The position numbers were made by a program, and so were the translations under genes. This document shows, in pieces, positions 35,774-46,910 of a DNA stretch of 64,000 nt. The DNA is from Streptacidiphilus jeojiense (GTDB taxonomy: Bacteria; Actinomycetota; Actinomycetes; Streptomycetales; Streptomycetaceae): assembly GCF_000719095.1 (NCBI RefSeq), contig NZ_JOEH01000005.1:1-64000 (forward strand), written 5' to 3'. Below the pieces are notes generated by a model that did not search any database, was not told where the DNA came from, and saw only the letters and a program-made list of their open reading frames with translations. Position 1 is the first letter of the stretch, and the number at the start of each line of letters is the position of its first letter.

Positions 35774-36898
35774 TCAGTGGTGCGCGGTGGGCGCCACGGT
35801 GACCTCGACCCGCTGGAACTCCTTGAGCTCCGAGTAGCCGGTGGTGGCCATCGCCCGGCGCAGCGCGCCGAACAGGTTCATGGTGCCGTCCGGGGTGTGC
35901 GAGGGGCCGTGCAGGATCTCGGCGGTGCTGCCGACGGTGCCCAGGTCCACCCGCTTTCCGCGCGGCAGCTCCTCGTGCACCGCCTCCATGCCCCAGTGGA
36001 AGCCCTTGCCGGGCGCGTCGTTGGCCCGGGCCAGCGCCGCGCCGATCATCACCGCGTCGGCGCCGCAGGCCACGGCCTTGGCCAGGTCCCCGCTGTAGCC
36101 GACCCCGCCGTCCGCGATGACGTGGACGTAGCGGCCGCCGGACTCGTCCATGTAGTCCCGCCGGGCCGCCGCGACGTCGGCGACCGCGGTCGCCATCGGC
36201 ACCTGGATGCCCAGCACGGTCCTGGTGGTGTGCGCGGCACCGCCGCCGAAGCCCACCAGCACGCCGGCCGCGCCGGTGCGCATCAGGTGCAGCGCCGCGG
36301 TGTAGGTGGCGCAGCCGCCGACGATCACCGGGACGTCCAGCTCGTAGATGAACTGCTTGAGGTTGAGCGGCTCGGCCGCGCCGGAGACGTGCTCGGCGGA
36401 GACCGTGGTGCCGCGGATCACGAAGATGTCCACCCCGGCGTCGACCACGGCCTTGGAGAACTCGGCGGTCCGCTGCGGCGACAGCGCGGCGGCGGTGACC
36501 ACGCCGGAGTCACGGATCTCCTTGAGCCGGCGGCCGATGAGCTCGGCCTTGATCGGCTCCCGGTAGATCTCCTGGAGCCGCCGGGTGGCCACGGCCTCGT
36601 CCTTGACCTCGGTGATCTCGTCCAGCAGCGGCTGCGGGTCCTCGTAGCGGGTCCACAGCCCCTCCAGGTTGAGCACCCCCAGGCCGCCCATCTGCCCGAA
36701 GACGATGGCCTGCTCCGGCGAGACCACGCTGTCCATCGGCGCGGCCAGGAACGGGAGCTCGAAGCGGTAGGCGTCGATCTGCCAGGCGATCGAGACCTCC
36801 TTCGGGTCCCGGGTCCGCCGGCTCGGTACGACGGCGATGTCGTCGAAGGCGTACGCCCGCCGGCCCCGCTTGCCCCGCCCGATCTCGATCTCGGTCAC
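35774..36898 (-). CDS. guaB3: GuaB3-family IMP dehydrogenase-related protein
   Basis: 374 residues. GTG 36898 begins VTEIEIGRGKRGRRAY, the characteristic GuaB3 N-terminus. It has the IMPDH/GMP-reductase TIM barrel (LPFLAAPMDSVVSPEQA, then VPVIVGGCATYTAALHLMRTGAAGVLVG, then VHVIADGGVGYSGDLAKA) but no CBS domains. The IMPDH loop Cys is not in its usual GxGSxCxTR context; the corresponding barrel region reads FVIRGTTVSAEH. Actinobacterial members are annotated IMP dehydrogenase-related; cyanobacterial GuaB3 has been reported as a GMP reductase, so the reaction here is open. It lies 95 nt downstream of guaB, with a hairpin between them. Confidence 0.9.
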   Translation of the reverse strand: MTEIEIGRGKRGRRAYAFDDIAVVPSRRTRDPKEVSIAWQIDAYRFELPFLAAPMDSVVSPEQAIVFGQMGGLGVLNLEGLWTRYEDPQPLLDEITEVKDEAVATRRLQEIYREPIKAELIGRRLKEIRDSGVVTAAALSPQRTAEFSKAVVDAGVDIFVIRGTTVSAEHVSGAAEPLNLKQFIYELDVPVIVGGCATYTAALHLMRTGAAGVLVGFGGGAAHTTRTVLGIQVPMATAVADVAAARRDYMDESGGRYVHVIADGGVGYSGDLAKAVACGADAVMIGAALARANDAPGKGFHWGMEAVHEELPRGKRVDLGTVGSTAEILHGPSHTPDGTMNLFGALRRAMATTGYSELKEFQRVEVTVAPTAHH

Positions 36899-36952
36899 GT
36901 CCAGCCCTTCGCTCAACCTGCTACTGCCATCGCCCAGTATCCCGTACAACCA

Positions 36953-36980
36953 CGGAAGGGCCGCCGAGGCGGCCCTTCCG
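36953..36980 (-). terminator. Hairpin terminator after guaB
   Basis: The arms CGGAAGGGCCGC (36953-36964) and GCGGCCCTTCCG (36969-36980) pair over 12 bp with a 4-nt loop, 13 nt past the guaB stop. Some read-through into guaB3 may still occur. Confidence 0.75.
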
Positions 36981-36993
36981 GTGGAACGCGCGG

Positions 36994-38589
<1,596 letters not shown>

Positions 38590-38676
38590 CTACCGGTACA
38601 CAGAAAGACCTCTTGCGCCACAACCCCCTCATGTGCTTAGCGCCACACTCTCCCGGCGCCCCGCCATGCAGCACCC

Positions 38677-38698
38677 AGGGGCGCGAGGAACTGCGCGG
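38677..38698. repeat. Dispersed GGGGCGCG-type intergenic repeat, copy 1
   Basis: AGGGGCGCGAGGAACTGCGCG lies just beyond the end of the sigma-factor gene. Closely related sequence occurs at 42275-42343 and 62376-62408, each time in an intergenic position. This is a recurring short element of streptomycete chromosomes. Confidence 0.6.
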
Positions 38699-38721
38699 CC
38701 AACCATGCACAAGCCGCACCG

Positions 38722-39360
38722 CTACGCGGACAGCCCTTCGGGCCCACCCAGCGCCAAAGCCCGCAACCGACTAAGAGCCCGATGCTGAGCCACCCGCACA
38801 GCCCCCGCGGACATCCCCAGCACCTCCCCGGTCTCCTCAGCCGTCAGCCCCGCCGCCACCCGCAGCAGCACCAGCTCCCGCTGCCTGGCCGGCAGACAGG
38901 CCAAAAGCTCCCGCGCCCACGCCGCGTCACTGCTCAGCAGCGCCCGCTCCTCCGGCCCCAGCGCGTCGTCGGGGGTCTCCGGCAGCTCCTCCGCGAGGAA
39001 CACCGACTGCCCGGGCCCCTTCATCGCGGCCCGCTGCAGATCGGCCACCTTGTGCGCGGCGATCCCGTACACGAAGGCCTCGAAGGGACGCCCCTGGTCG
39101 CGGTAGCGCGGCAACGCGCACAGCACGGCGAGGCAGACCTCCTGGGCCACGTCGTCCACATGGTGCCGAGCGCCCCCGGGCAGCCGGACCAGCCGGGCCC
39201 GGCAGTAGCGCAGCACCAGCGGGTGGACCCGGGCCAGCAGCTCGTCGGTGGCCTCGGCGTCGCCGCCGACCGCACGGACCACGAGCGCACCGATGGGAAC
39301 AGCAGCCCCACCGGTGGTCTGGACGCCGCCTGCGGCAGCCGTCACTTCGTCGTCACGCAC
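38722..39360 (-). CDS. shbA: RNA polymerase sigma-70 family (ECF-like) factor, ShbA-like
   Basis: 212 residues. Region 2 (about 35-110) contains [18 protein letters not shown], then [43 protein letters not shown]. Region 4 (about 145-200) has [44 protein letters not shown]. The sequence and the position beside guaB and bldM match the streptomycete sigma factor ShbA, which in Streptomyces griseus drives transcription of the principal sigma factor gene hrdB. The GTG 39360 start (VRDDEV) fits known relatives, but the ribosome site is poor and in-frame upstream starts exist. No anti-sigma factor gene is adjacent. The gene symbol rests on sequence resemblance and synteny recalled from S. coelicolor. 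Confidence 0.8.
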   Translation of the reverse strand: MRDDEVTAAAGGVQTTGGAAVPIGALVVRAVGGDAEATDELLARVHPLVLRYCRARLVRLPGGARHHVDDVAQEVCLAVLCALPRYRDQGRPFEAFVYGIAAHKVADLQRAAMKGPGQSVFLAEELPETPDDALGPEERALLSSDAAWARELLACLPARQRELVLLRVAAGLTAEETGEVLGMSAGAVRVAQHRALSRLRALALGGPEGLSA

Positions 39361-39654
39361 CGGTCCATGGTGCCTGGTCGCAGAGGAAAACGCGGCACCG
39401 CACCCCGACTTGTGCATCGGAACGTTATGCGCCACCACTGACCCCTCCCGCCCACCGGCCGCCGGACTCCGCATTCGGTCCATGTACTCCATGGTGCGCC
39501 CTCGGCCGGGAATCCCCGCGCTCCGGTCTCCGGGGGAACGACCCCCCGCGCCCCCACGCAGACCCCGGGTGGCGGACGGGCCACGCTCGGAGCCTACCCG
39601 GCGGAACCCGGGCAACCCTCCCCCGCCCGTCGGGCGGGGGGCTGCACACCACCG

Positions 39655-40266
39655 TCAGCGCACCAGGCCCCAGCGGAAGCCGAGGGCGACGGCGTGGGCC
39701 CGGTCCGAGGCGCCGAGCTTCTTGAAGAGGCGACGGGCGTGGGTCTTGACGGTGTCCTCGGAGAGGAACAGCTCCCGGCCGATCTCGGCGTTGCTGCGAC
39801 CGTGGCTCATCCCCTCCAGCACCTGGATCTCACGCGCCGTCAGTGTCGGCGCGGCCCCCATCTCGGCGCAGCGCAGCCGCCGGGGCGCGAGCCGCCAGGT
39901 CGGGTCGGCGAGGGCCTGGGTGACCGTGGCGCGCAGCTCCGCCCGTGAGGCGTCCTTGTGCAGGTAGCCCCGCGCGCCGGCGGCCACCGCGAGTGCCACA
40001 CCGTCGAGGTCCTCGGCGACGGTGAGCATGATGATGCGGGCACCCGGGTCGGCGGACAGCAGCCGCCGCACGGTCTCGACACCGCCGAGGCCGGGCATCC
40101 GCACGTCCATGAGGACCAGGTCGGACCGGTCGGCCACCCAGCGGCGGAGCACCTCCTCACCGTTGGTGGCGGTGGTCACCCGGTCGACACCGGGCACGGT
40201 CGCGACCGCACGGCGGAGCGCCTCCCGGGCAAGCGGTGAATCGTCACAGACGAGAACGGAAGTCAT
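39655..40266 (-). CDS. bldM: Developmental response regulator BldM
   Basis: 203 residues. The N-terminal receiver domain (1-120) has VCDDSPLAREAL, LVLMDVRMPGLGG and LHKDASR. The C-terminal LuxR-type helix-turn-helix (about 140-200) has LTAREIQVLEGMSHGRSNAEIGRELFLSEDTVKTHARRLFKKLGA. It is near-identical in pattern to BldM, an orphan regulator needed for aerial hyphae and sporulation in Streptomyces. It acts as a homodimer and also as a heterodimer with WhiI. No sensor kinase is adjacent. Divergent whiD on one side and the ShbA-like sigma factor on the other reproduce the order known from S. coelicolor. A BldN-type promoter lies about 135 nt upstream. Confidence 0.95.
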   Translation of the reverse strand: MTSVLVCDDSPLAREALRRAVATVPGVDRVTTATNGEEVLRRWVADRSDLVLMDVRMPGLGGVETVRRLLSADPGARIIMLTVAEDLDGVALAVAAGARGYLHKDASRAELRATVTQALADPTWRLAPRRLRCAEMGAAPTLTAREIQVLEGMSHGRSNAEIGRELFLSEDTVKTHARRLFKKLGASDRAHAVALGFRWGLVR

Positions 40267-40773
40267 GACCGTCCTCCGCAGCTGATCCGCGTCACGTTGA
40301 GCCTCCTGGCTGGTACGAGCTGGTACAAAGCGTCACCGGCACGGCCGTGGCGACAGACGTCTTCCCCGACGTCCGACCCGCTGACCGCCTCCGCACAACC
40401 AACGACCGTCACCCGAATGAGTTACGGGCCCGACGATCGCCTCCACCACTCTATGTGGTCGACCCGTTACGGATCATCCACCGCGCAGTGCACTCCGGCG
40501 CACAGGCGCCGCGCGCACAGCGCACGCACGTCGCACACGGCTCCGCAGCCGTCGACCGGACCCGGCGTGGCGGCCGCATTCGGCCTACCTCCAGCCCCAA
40601 CGAGTACCCCCAGTCGCAGGACACGCGGCTACTCCCTTCGTCCGTTTTATGAGATTTTCAGAACATACGACACATATGCAACGCTGATGGCCTCTTGTCC
40701 GATTAGATCTATGTGAGTCATATTTTCAGCTACTAGGACCGGACCGCACAACAACTTGAGGGAATGAGCAGCA
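40267..40773. other. bldM-whiD divergent regulatory region (507 nt, no gene)
   Basis: This gap holds no convincing coding sequence. The bldM side contains the BldN-type promoter (40399-40426). The whiD side becomes clearly AT-rich from about 40640 to 40735, unlike the surrounding DNA, which suggests promoter and regulator-binding sequence for whiD. I could not identify a confident whiD -35/-10 pair by eye. Confidence 0.7.
40399..40426 (-). promoter_or_regulatory. BldN-type promoter of bldM
   Basis: On the minus strand CGTAAC (40426-40421) is followed after 16 nt by CGTTGG (40404-40399). This matches the known sigma-BldN promoter pattern CGTAAC-N16-CGTTG. In S. coelicolor bldM is a direct sigma-BldN target. 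The predicted start site is about 125 nt ahead of the coding region. Confidence 0.75.
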
Positions 40774-41151
40774 ATGGCAGACTTCTCCCGCCTCCCCGGC
40801 CCCAACGCCGATCTCTGGGACTGGCAGCTCTCCGCCGCCTGCCGCGGTGTCGACAGCTCCCTCTTCTTCCACCCCGAGGGCGAGCGAGGGGCTGCACGCA
40901 GCTCCCGCGAGCAGTCCGCCAAGGAGGTCTGCTCCCGCTGCCCGGTGCGCACCGAGTGCGCCACCCACGCCCTGGCCGTACGCGAGCCGTACGGGGTCTG
41001 GGGCGGACTGACCGAGGACGACCGCGAGGAGCTGCTGGGCCGGACCCGGCACCGGCCGAGCGCCAACGCCGACCGGGACGCCGAGGCCGACGCCGATGAG
41101 GACGCGGACGTGGACCTGGACGCCGATGTCTTCGAGTCGGTCCGGCGCTGA
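40774..41151 (+). CDS. whiD: WhiB-family iron-sulfur regulator WhiD
   Basis: 125 residues. The four cluster ligands are present: one Cys in AACRGVDSSLFF and three in VCSRCPVRTEC (CxxCxxxxxC). The WhiB signature GVWGGLTEDDRE follows. The start MADFSRLPGPNADLWDWQL is characteristic of WhiD, which in Streptomyces is required for late spore maturation and binds a 4Fe-4S cluster. ATG 40774 has a GAGGGA site 11 nt upstream. The C-terminus carries an unusually acidic Asp/Ala-rich run (about residues 95-118) from repetitive GAC/GCC codons. It is divergent from bldM and convergent with the LysR gene. Confidence 0.95.
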   Translation: MADFSRLPGPNADLWDWQLSAACRGVDSSLFFHPEGERGAARSSREQSAKEVCSRCPVRTECATHALAVREPYGVWGGLTEDDREELLGRTRHRPSANADRDAEADADEDADVDLDADVFESVRR

Positions 41152-41210
41152 CCAGCGGAAACAAAGAAGAATCGTTTCTTCAACCGCCCGGGTCCCCGCC
41201 CCCGAACGCG

Positions 41211-42209
41211 TCAGCGGGACGGGACGGGCACCCGGGCCAGCCGGTCCAGCATCAGCTCCACCGCGGGCACCTGCGCCAGGTCCGGCAGCGTGAGCGCGAC
41301 GACCTCGCGGAACACCCCCGAGGCCAGCGGCACCACGGCCACCCCGGCCGACCGCACCGACGCCAGCGCCAGCTCCGGCAGCACGGCGACGCCCAGCCCC
41401 GCGCCGACCAGGCCCAGCACCGCGGGGTAGTCGTCGGTGGCGAAGTCGATCCGGGGCGCGAACCCCTCCTCGGCGCACATGTCCACCAGGTGGCCCCGGC
41501 ACTGCGGGCACCCCGCGATCCACTGCTCGTCGGCCAGCTCGGCCAGCTCCACCGGATCGTCGGCGCCGCGCCCGGCCAGCCGGTGCCCGGCGGCGACCAC
41601 GCCGACCAGCCGGTCCTCCAGCAGCGGCCGGACCACCAGGTCGGACCAGTCACAGGCGGCGGCCGAGACGGAGGCCTCCACCACTGCCTCGGCCCGCGCC
41701 TGCCGCCGCGACCCGCCCGCATCGTCCAGCGGCAGATGCAGCTCCGTAACGCGTCCCGGGTAGCGGAAGGCCAGCGCCACCTCGCAGTCCCCGCCGCGCA
41801 GCATCGCCAGCGACTCGGGCGGCTCGGCCTCGGTCAGCGAGACCCGGATGCCCGGCTGCGCCTCGCGCACCCCGGCCACCGCGGCCGGCACCAGCGTCGA
41901 GCTCGCGGTGGGGAAGGACACCAGCCGCACCCGCCCGGCCCGCAGCCCGGCGATCGCCGCCAGCTCCTCCTCGGCCGCGGTGAGCCCCGCCAGGATCCCG
42001 GCGGCGTGCCGCACCAGCACCTCGCCGGCCTCGCTGAGCTGCACCCCGCGCCCGACCCGGACCACCAGCGGGGTCCCCACCGACTTCTCCAGCGCCTTCA
42101 TCTGCTGGCTCACCGCGGGCTGGGTGTACCCCAGCTCCCGCGCGGCCGCGGAGAACGAACCGGTGCGCGCGACGGCGCGCAGCACACGAAGATGACGGGC
42201 CTCGATCAT
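41211..42209 (-). CDS. LysR-family transcriptional regulator
   Basis: 332 residues. The N-terminal winged helix (1-60) reads MIEARHLRVLRAVARTGSFSAAARELGYTQPAVSQQMKALE, a standard LysR DNA-binding domain. A two-lobe substrate-binding-type effector domain (about 90-300) follows. The middle carries CPQC and CAEE Cys residues. The effector is unknown, and no divergent enzyme gene is adjacent to suggest a target: the neighbours are convergent whiD and groEL, whose transcript runs in the same direction. ATG 42209 follows a G-run that is very close to the start. Autoregulation is typical of the family but not visible here. Confidence 0.9.
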   Translation of the reverse strand: MIEARHLRVLRAVARTGSFSAAARELGYTQPAVSQQMKALEKSVGTPLVVRVGRGVQLSEAGEVLVRHAAGILAGLTAAEEELAAIAGLRAGRVRLVSFPTASSTLVPAAVAGVREAQPGIRVSLTEAEPPESLAMLRGGDCEVALAFRYPGRVTELHLPLDDAGGSRRQARAEAVVEASVSAAACDWSDLVVRPLLEDRLVGVVAAGHRLAGRGADDPVELAELADEQWIAGCPQCRGHLVDMCAEEGFAPRIDFATDDYPAVLGLVGAGLGVAVLPELALASVRSAGVAVVPLASGVFREVVALTLPDLAQVPAVELMLDRLARVPVPSR

Positions 42210-42274
42210 CCCCCCAGCATAAGCGCCCCTATGACACCGGACCGAAACCTGTGCACGCGCTTATGAAACGCCAA

Positions 42275-42343
42275 GGGGCGCGAGAAGCTGCGCGACGGGC
42301 CGCCCCGAAAGGTGCACCCGCCGCAGACAGCTCCCCGCGCCCC
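42275..42343. repeat. Dispersed GGGGCGCG-type repeat as a long imperfect hairpin, copy 2; likely groEL terminator
   Basis: GGGGCGCGAGAAGCTG (42275-42290) and CAGCTCCCCGCGCCCC (42328-42343) pair over 16 positions with two mismatches around a 37-nt loop. It lies 17 nt past the groEL stop and about 65 nt before the LysR start on the same strand, so it is placed to end the groESL1 transcript. Confidence 0.6.
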
Positions 42344-42360
42344 GATCGGCGCGCTACGAC

Positions 42361-44082
<1,722 letters not shown>

Positions 44083-44118
44083 TCAGCGTCAGCTGGTGCT
44101 GCAGTAGTGCGGTACTGC

Positions 44119-44427
44119 CTACTTCTCGACGATCGCGAGCACGTCGCGGGCCGAGAGGACCAGGTACTCCTGGCCGTTGTACTTGACCTCGGTGCCGCCG
44201 TACTTGCTGTACAGCACGATGTCGCCGACGGCGACGTCGAGCGGCAGACGCTGGCCGTCCTCGAAGCGACCCGGGCCCACGGCCAGGACGACGCCCTCCT
44301 GGGGCTTCTCCTTGGCAGTGTCCGGGATGACCAGGCCAGAGGCCGTGGTCTGCTCGGCCTCGAGCGGCTGGACCACGATGCGGTCCTCGAGCGGCTTGAT
44401 GGCAACCTTGGAGCTGGTGGTCGTCAC
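44119..44427 (-). CDS. groES: Co-chaperonin GroES
   Basis: 102 residues. The 10-kDa lid of the GroEL chamber. It contains [31 protein letters not shown], including the mobile loop (about 20-35), and [23 protein letters not shown] at the end. Length and motifs are normal. GTG 44427 has GGGAGGT 6 nt upstream, the best site in the area. It is first in the groES-groEL1 operon. The promoter 135 nt upstream lies inside two CIRCE elements, so heat-inducible derepression through HrcA is expected. Confidence 0.97.
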   Translation of the reverse strand: MTTTSSKVAIKPLEDRIVVQPLEAEQTTASGLVIPDTAKEKPQEGVVLAVGPGRFEDGQRLPLDVAVGDIVLYSKYGGTEVKYNGQEYLVLSARDVLAIVEK

Positions 44428-44529
44428 GTTCCGACCTCCCCCTTCGGAGATCACGGGGTGATACATGTCTTGGGTGCCAGAGGTGTGGTGCAAGCCCGTC
44501 GTCGCGGTGCCGGACCTGCCCTCTCGCGG

Positions 44530-44556
44530 TTAGCGCTCTCCGGGGGAGAGTGCCAA
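44530..44556. promoter_or_regulatory. CIRCE element 1 (HrcA operator)
   Basis: TTAGCGCTC (44530-44538) and GAGTGCCAA (44548-44556) flank a 9-nt spacer, the 9-9-9 CIRCE pattern (TTAGCACTC-N9-GAGTGCTAA) with one change in each arm. It covers the expected transcription start of groES. Confidence 0.9.
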
Positions 44557-44561
44557 CGACG

Positions 44562-44590
44562 ACACTAGGCCGCGGTTAGCACTCAGTCAA
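44562..44590 (-). promoter_or_regulatory. groESL1 promoter of the HrdB (principal sigma) type
   Basis: On the minus strand TTGACT (44590-44585) and TAGTGT (44567-44562) are separated by 17 nt. The -35 falls in the spacer of CIRCE 2. The start point should fall in CIRCE 1, so HrcA bound at either site would block the polymerase. Confidence 0.85.
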
Positions 44591-44602
44591 CCAGAGTGCC
44601 AA
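44576..44602. promoter_or_regulatory. CIRCE element 2 (HrcA operator)
   Basis: TTAGCACTC (44576-44584) and GAGTGCCAA (44594-44602) flank a 9-nt spacer; the left arm matches the consensus exactly. It includes the -35 of the groES promoter and lies 45 nt before the divergent methyltransferase start, so it may also affect that gene. Confidence 0.92.
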
Positions 44603-44646
44603 CGACGCGCTTATTCGATGACCGGGACGCGGTGGATGATGGTGCG

Positions 44647-45888
44647 GTGGAGATCGAATCGTTCCGTGCCCTGCTGACCGACGAGGGCCAGGCCCTGCTG
44701 GCCGAGCTGGCGGACCACTCGCCGGGGCAGGAGCTGGCGGTTGCGACCCGGCTGCGGCGCGACCACGACGCCGAGCTGGTGTCGGCGGCGATCGGCCAGG
44801 CCCGGCTGCGGCAGCGGGCGGCGGCGAAGTTCGGCGCCGCCGACGCGGCCCGGATGTACTTCACCCCGGACGGGGTCGAGCAGGCCACCCGCACCAGCGT
44901 CGCCGCATGGCGCGCGGAGCGTTTCAAGGCGCTGGGGGTGCGCCGCCTCGCCGACCTCTGCTCGGGCGTCGGCGGCGACGCGATCGCCCTGGCCCGGGCC
45001 GGCATCGAGGTGCTCGCCGTCGACCGCTCCCCGCTGACCTGCGCGGTCGCCGAGGCCAACGCCGCCGCACTGGGCCTGGACGGCCTGATCGAGCAGCACT
45101 GCGGCGATGTGGCGGACGTGCCGCTGAACGGTTTTGACGCCGTGTTCGTCGATCCCGCGCGACGTGGAGGAACAAGAGGTGCGGCGCGAAGCGCCTCGGG
45201 CAGGGGTGGTGGTCGGGCGACGGGCGGGCGGATCTTCGATCCCGAGGCTTACTCACCGCCCCTGAGCTGGGCCGTCGGCGCCGCCCGGCAGACCCGGTTC
45301 GCCGCCCTCAAGGTGGCCCCCGGCATCCCGCACGAGGCGGTCCCCGAGGGCGCCGAGGCCGAGTGGGTGTCCGACGGCGGGGACGTCAAGGAGGCCGTGC
45401 TCTGGTTCGGCACCGGGCCCGCCCAGGGACAACCCCATCGGGCGACCCTGCTTCCCGCCGGCGTCACCCTCACGGGTGGTCGGCTCCCGGATCCGGAGGC
45501 CGTACCGGTCCGCCGCTACCTCTACGAGCCGGACGGCGCGGTGATCCGGGCCCACCTGGTCGCCGAGGTCGCCGAGCAGCTGGACGCGGCCCTGATCGAC
45601 CCCACCATCGCCTATCTGACGGCGGATGAGCTGCGCCCCACGCCCTTCGCCACCGGCTACGAGATCACCGATGTGCTCCCCTTCGGCCTGAAGAAGCTCA
45701 AGGCCCTGCTGCGCGAACGCCGGGTCGGCACGGTGGTGGTGAAGAAGCGCGGCTCCGCGATCGAGCCCGAGGAGCTGCGCCGCAAGCTCAAGCCGGAGGG
45801 GCCGAACTCCTGCACGGTCTTCCTGACCCGGGTCGCCGGCGCCCCGACCATGCTGCTGGGTCAGCCGGCGACTCCCCCGGCGGGCTAG
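44647..45888 (+). CDS. Class I SAM-dependent methyltransferase with THUMP-like domain
   Basis: 413 residues. The SAM-binding strand is LADLCSGVGGDAIALARAG (about residues 98-116), then VLAVDRSPLTCAVAEANA and VFVDPARR, the family DPARR block. The C-terminal part (about 330-405) is a THUMP-like domain with FGLKKLKALLRERRVGTVVVKKRGSAIEPEELRRKL, seen in predicted RNA-modifying methyltransferases of actinobacteria. A Gly/Arg-rich insert of about 20 residues follows DPARR. The target RNA or molecule is unknown. GTG 44647 is the most likely start; earlier in-frame starts run into the CIRCE 2 operator. It is divergent from groES, and its stop shares CTAG with the convergent deacetylase. Confidence 0.85.
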   Translation: MEIESFRALLTDEGQALLAELADHSPGQELAVATRLRRDHDAELVSAAIGQARLRQRAAAKFGAADAARMYFTPDGVEQATRTSVAAWRAERFKALGVRRLADLCSGVGGDAIALARAGIEVLAVDRSPLTCAVAEANAAALGLDGLIEQHCGDVADVPLNGFDAVFVDPARRGGTRGAARSASGRGGGRATGGRIFDPEAYSPPLSWAVGAARQTRFAALKVAPGIPHEAVPEGAEAEWVSDGGDVKEAVLWFGTGPAQGQPHRATLLPAGVTLTGGRLPDPEAVPVRRYLYEPDGAVIRAHLVAEVAEQLDAALIDPTIAYLTADELRPTPFATGYEITDVLPFGLKKLKALLRERRVGTVVVKKRGSAIEPEELRRKLKPEGPNSCTVFLTRVAGAPTMLLGQPATPPAG

Positions 45889-46772
45889 GGCTTCCGGATG
45901 TAGTCGTCCAGCCGGGCCACGGTGAACCCCTGCTCCTGGATCCGCTTCAGCAGGTTGACGAACATCGCGGTCATGGTCTCGCCCTTGAGCTCCGAGGGGC
46001 CGCGGAAGTGGGCCAGGATGATGTCGCCGTCCTGCAGCTTCCGGTCGCCGGTCTGGTACTGCAGGCCGGTTATCTGCATCGTCTCCTTCCAGTAGACGAT
46101 GGCGCGCGGACCGCAGGCCTGGACCGAGGAGTTCAGGGTGGACGAGTAGGCGCCGTCGCCGTAGGGCGGGCGGAACAGGAAGGGCGCGACGCCGTACTCG
46201 GTGGTGATGACCTTCTGGTCGCCGCAGACCTCCTCCCGCTGCCGGGCCGCCGAGACGGTGCTCATCGCCGGGTGGTGCAGGGTGTGGTTCTGGATGCTGT
46301 TGCCCAGCGCCTGCAGCGGCTTGAAGTAGCCGTAGTCGTCCTTGATGGTGTCGTTCATCAGGAACATCGTGAACGGGACCCTGAGGTCGCGCATCATCGC
46401 GACGAAGCGCGGGTCCTTCTCGGCGCCGTCGTCCAGGGTGATGAAGACCACCTTCTGGTCGGTCGGCACCGAGCGGAAGACCGGGACCTTGCCGGTCCTC
46501 GTCAGCTTGATCGGCTTGTCGGCGGGCGGCGCGGGCGAGGGCCGCATCGGCTTGAGGCCCCACTTGGACCAGAGCGCCGGATCGGTGGACATCGCCGTGG
46601 GATCCACGGAGCCGGTCGGGGTCGCGGCGGACGAGGGGGCGACCACGGGCACCGCTCCGGCCGTGGGACTGCCCGTCGGGGTCGCTCCGCCGCCCGCGCC
46701 GCACGCCGTCGCCAACGCCGTCAGGGCCAGTGCCCCCGCTGCCGTGCCCAGGGCCCTGCCGTGCCGTTCCAC
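45885..46772 (-). CDS. Polysaccharide deacetylase-family lipoprotein
   Basis: 295 residues. GTG 46772 has GGGGAG upstream. The signal peptide ends in a lipobox-like LATAC (Cys24), so the mature protein should be lipid-anchored outside the membrane. The NodB-homology domain (about 95-290) shows the metal/catalytic motif TLDDGAEKDPR, the zinc-site motif NHTLHHP, and the FRPPYGDG block. These enzymes remove N- or O-acetyl groups from peptidoglycan or other surface glycans; the substrate here is unknown. A Thr/Ala/Pro-rich linker follows the lipid anchor. The stop codon overlaps the convergent methyltransferase stop by 4 nt. Confidence 0.88.
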   Translation of the reverse strand: MERHGRALGTAAGALALTALATACGAGGGATPTGSPTAGAVPVVAPSSAATPTGSVDPTAMSTDPALWSKWGLKPMRPSPAPPADKPIKLTRTGKVPVFRSVPTDQKVVFITLDDGAEKDPRFVAMMRDLRVPFTMFLMNDTIKDDYGYFKPLQALGNSIQNHTLHHPAMSTVSAARQREEVCGDQKVITTEYGVAPFLFRPPYGDGAYSSTLNSSVQACGPRAIVYWKETMQITGLQYQTGDRKLQDGDIILAHFRGPSELKGETMTAMFVNLLKRIQEQGFTVARLDDYIRKP

Positions 46773-46910
46773 CGTCTGTCCACTCCCCGCCCGACGTGCC
46801 CGTTCGTACGCATGCGCATACGCACGAACAGGACGTTAGCGACTCCCAGACAGTTCCCAGTAACCAAACAGGTAAGGATTGCTCCGACCTTTTCCGACCT
46901 ACTCCGACCT

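Noticed and set aside
40640..40773. A whiD promoter (TTGTCC about 40695 with TCATAT 17 nt later)
   Set aside because: The -10 match is poor and several alternatives are equally weak, so no site is called.
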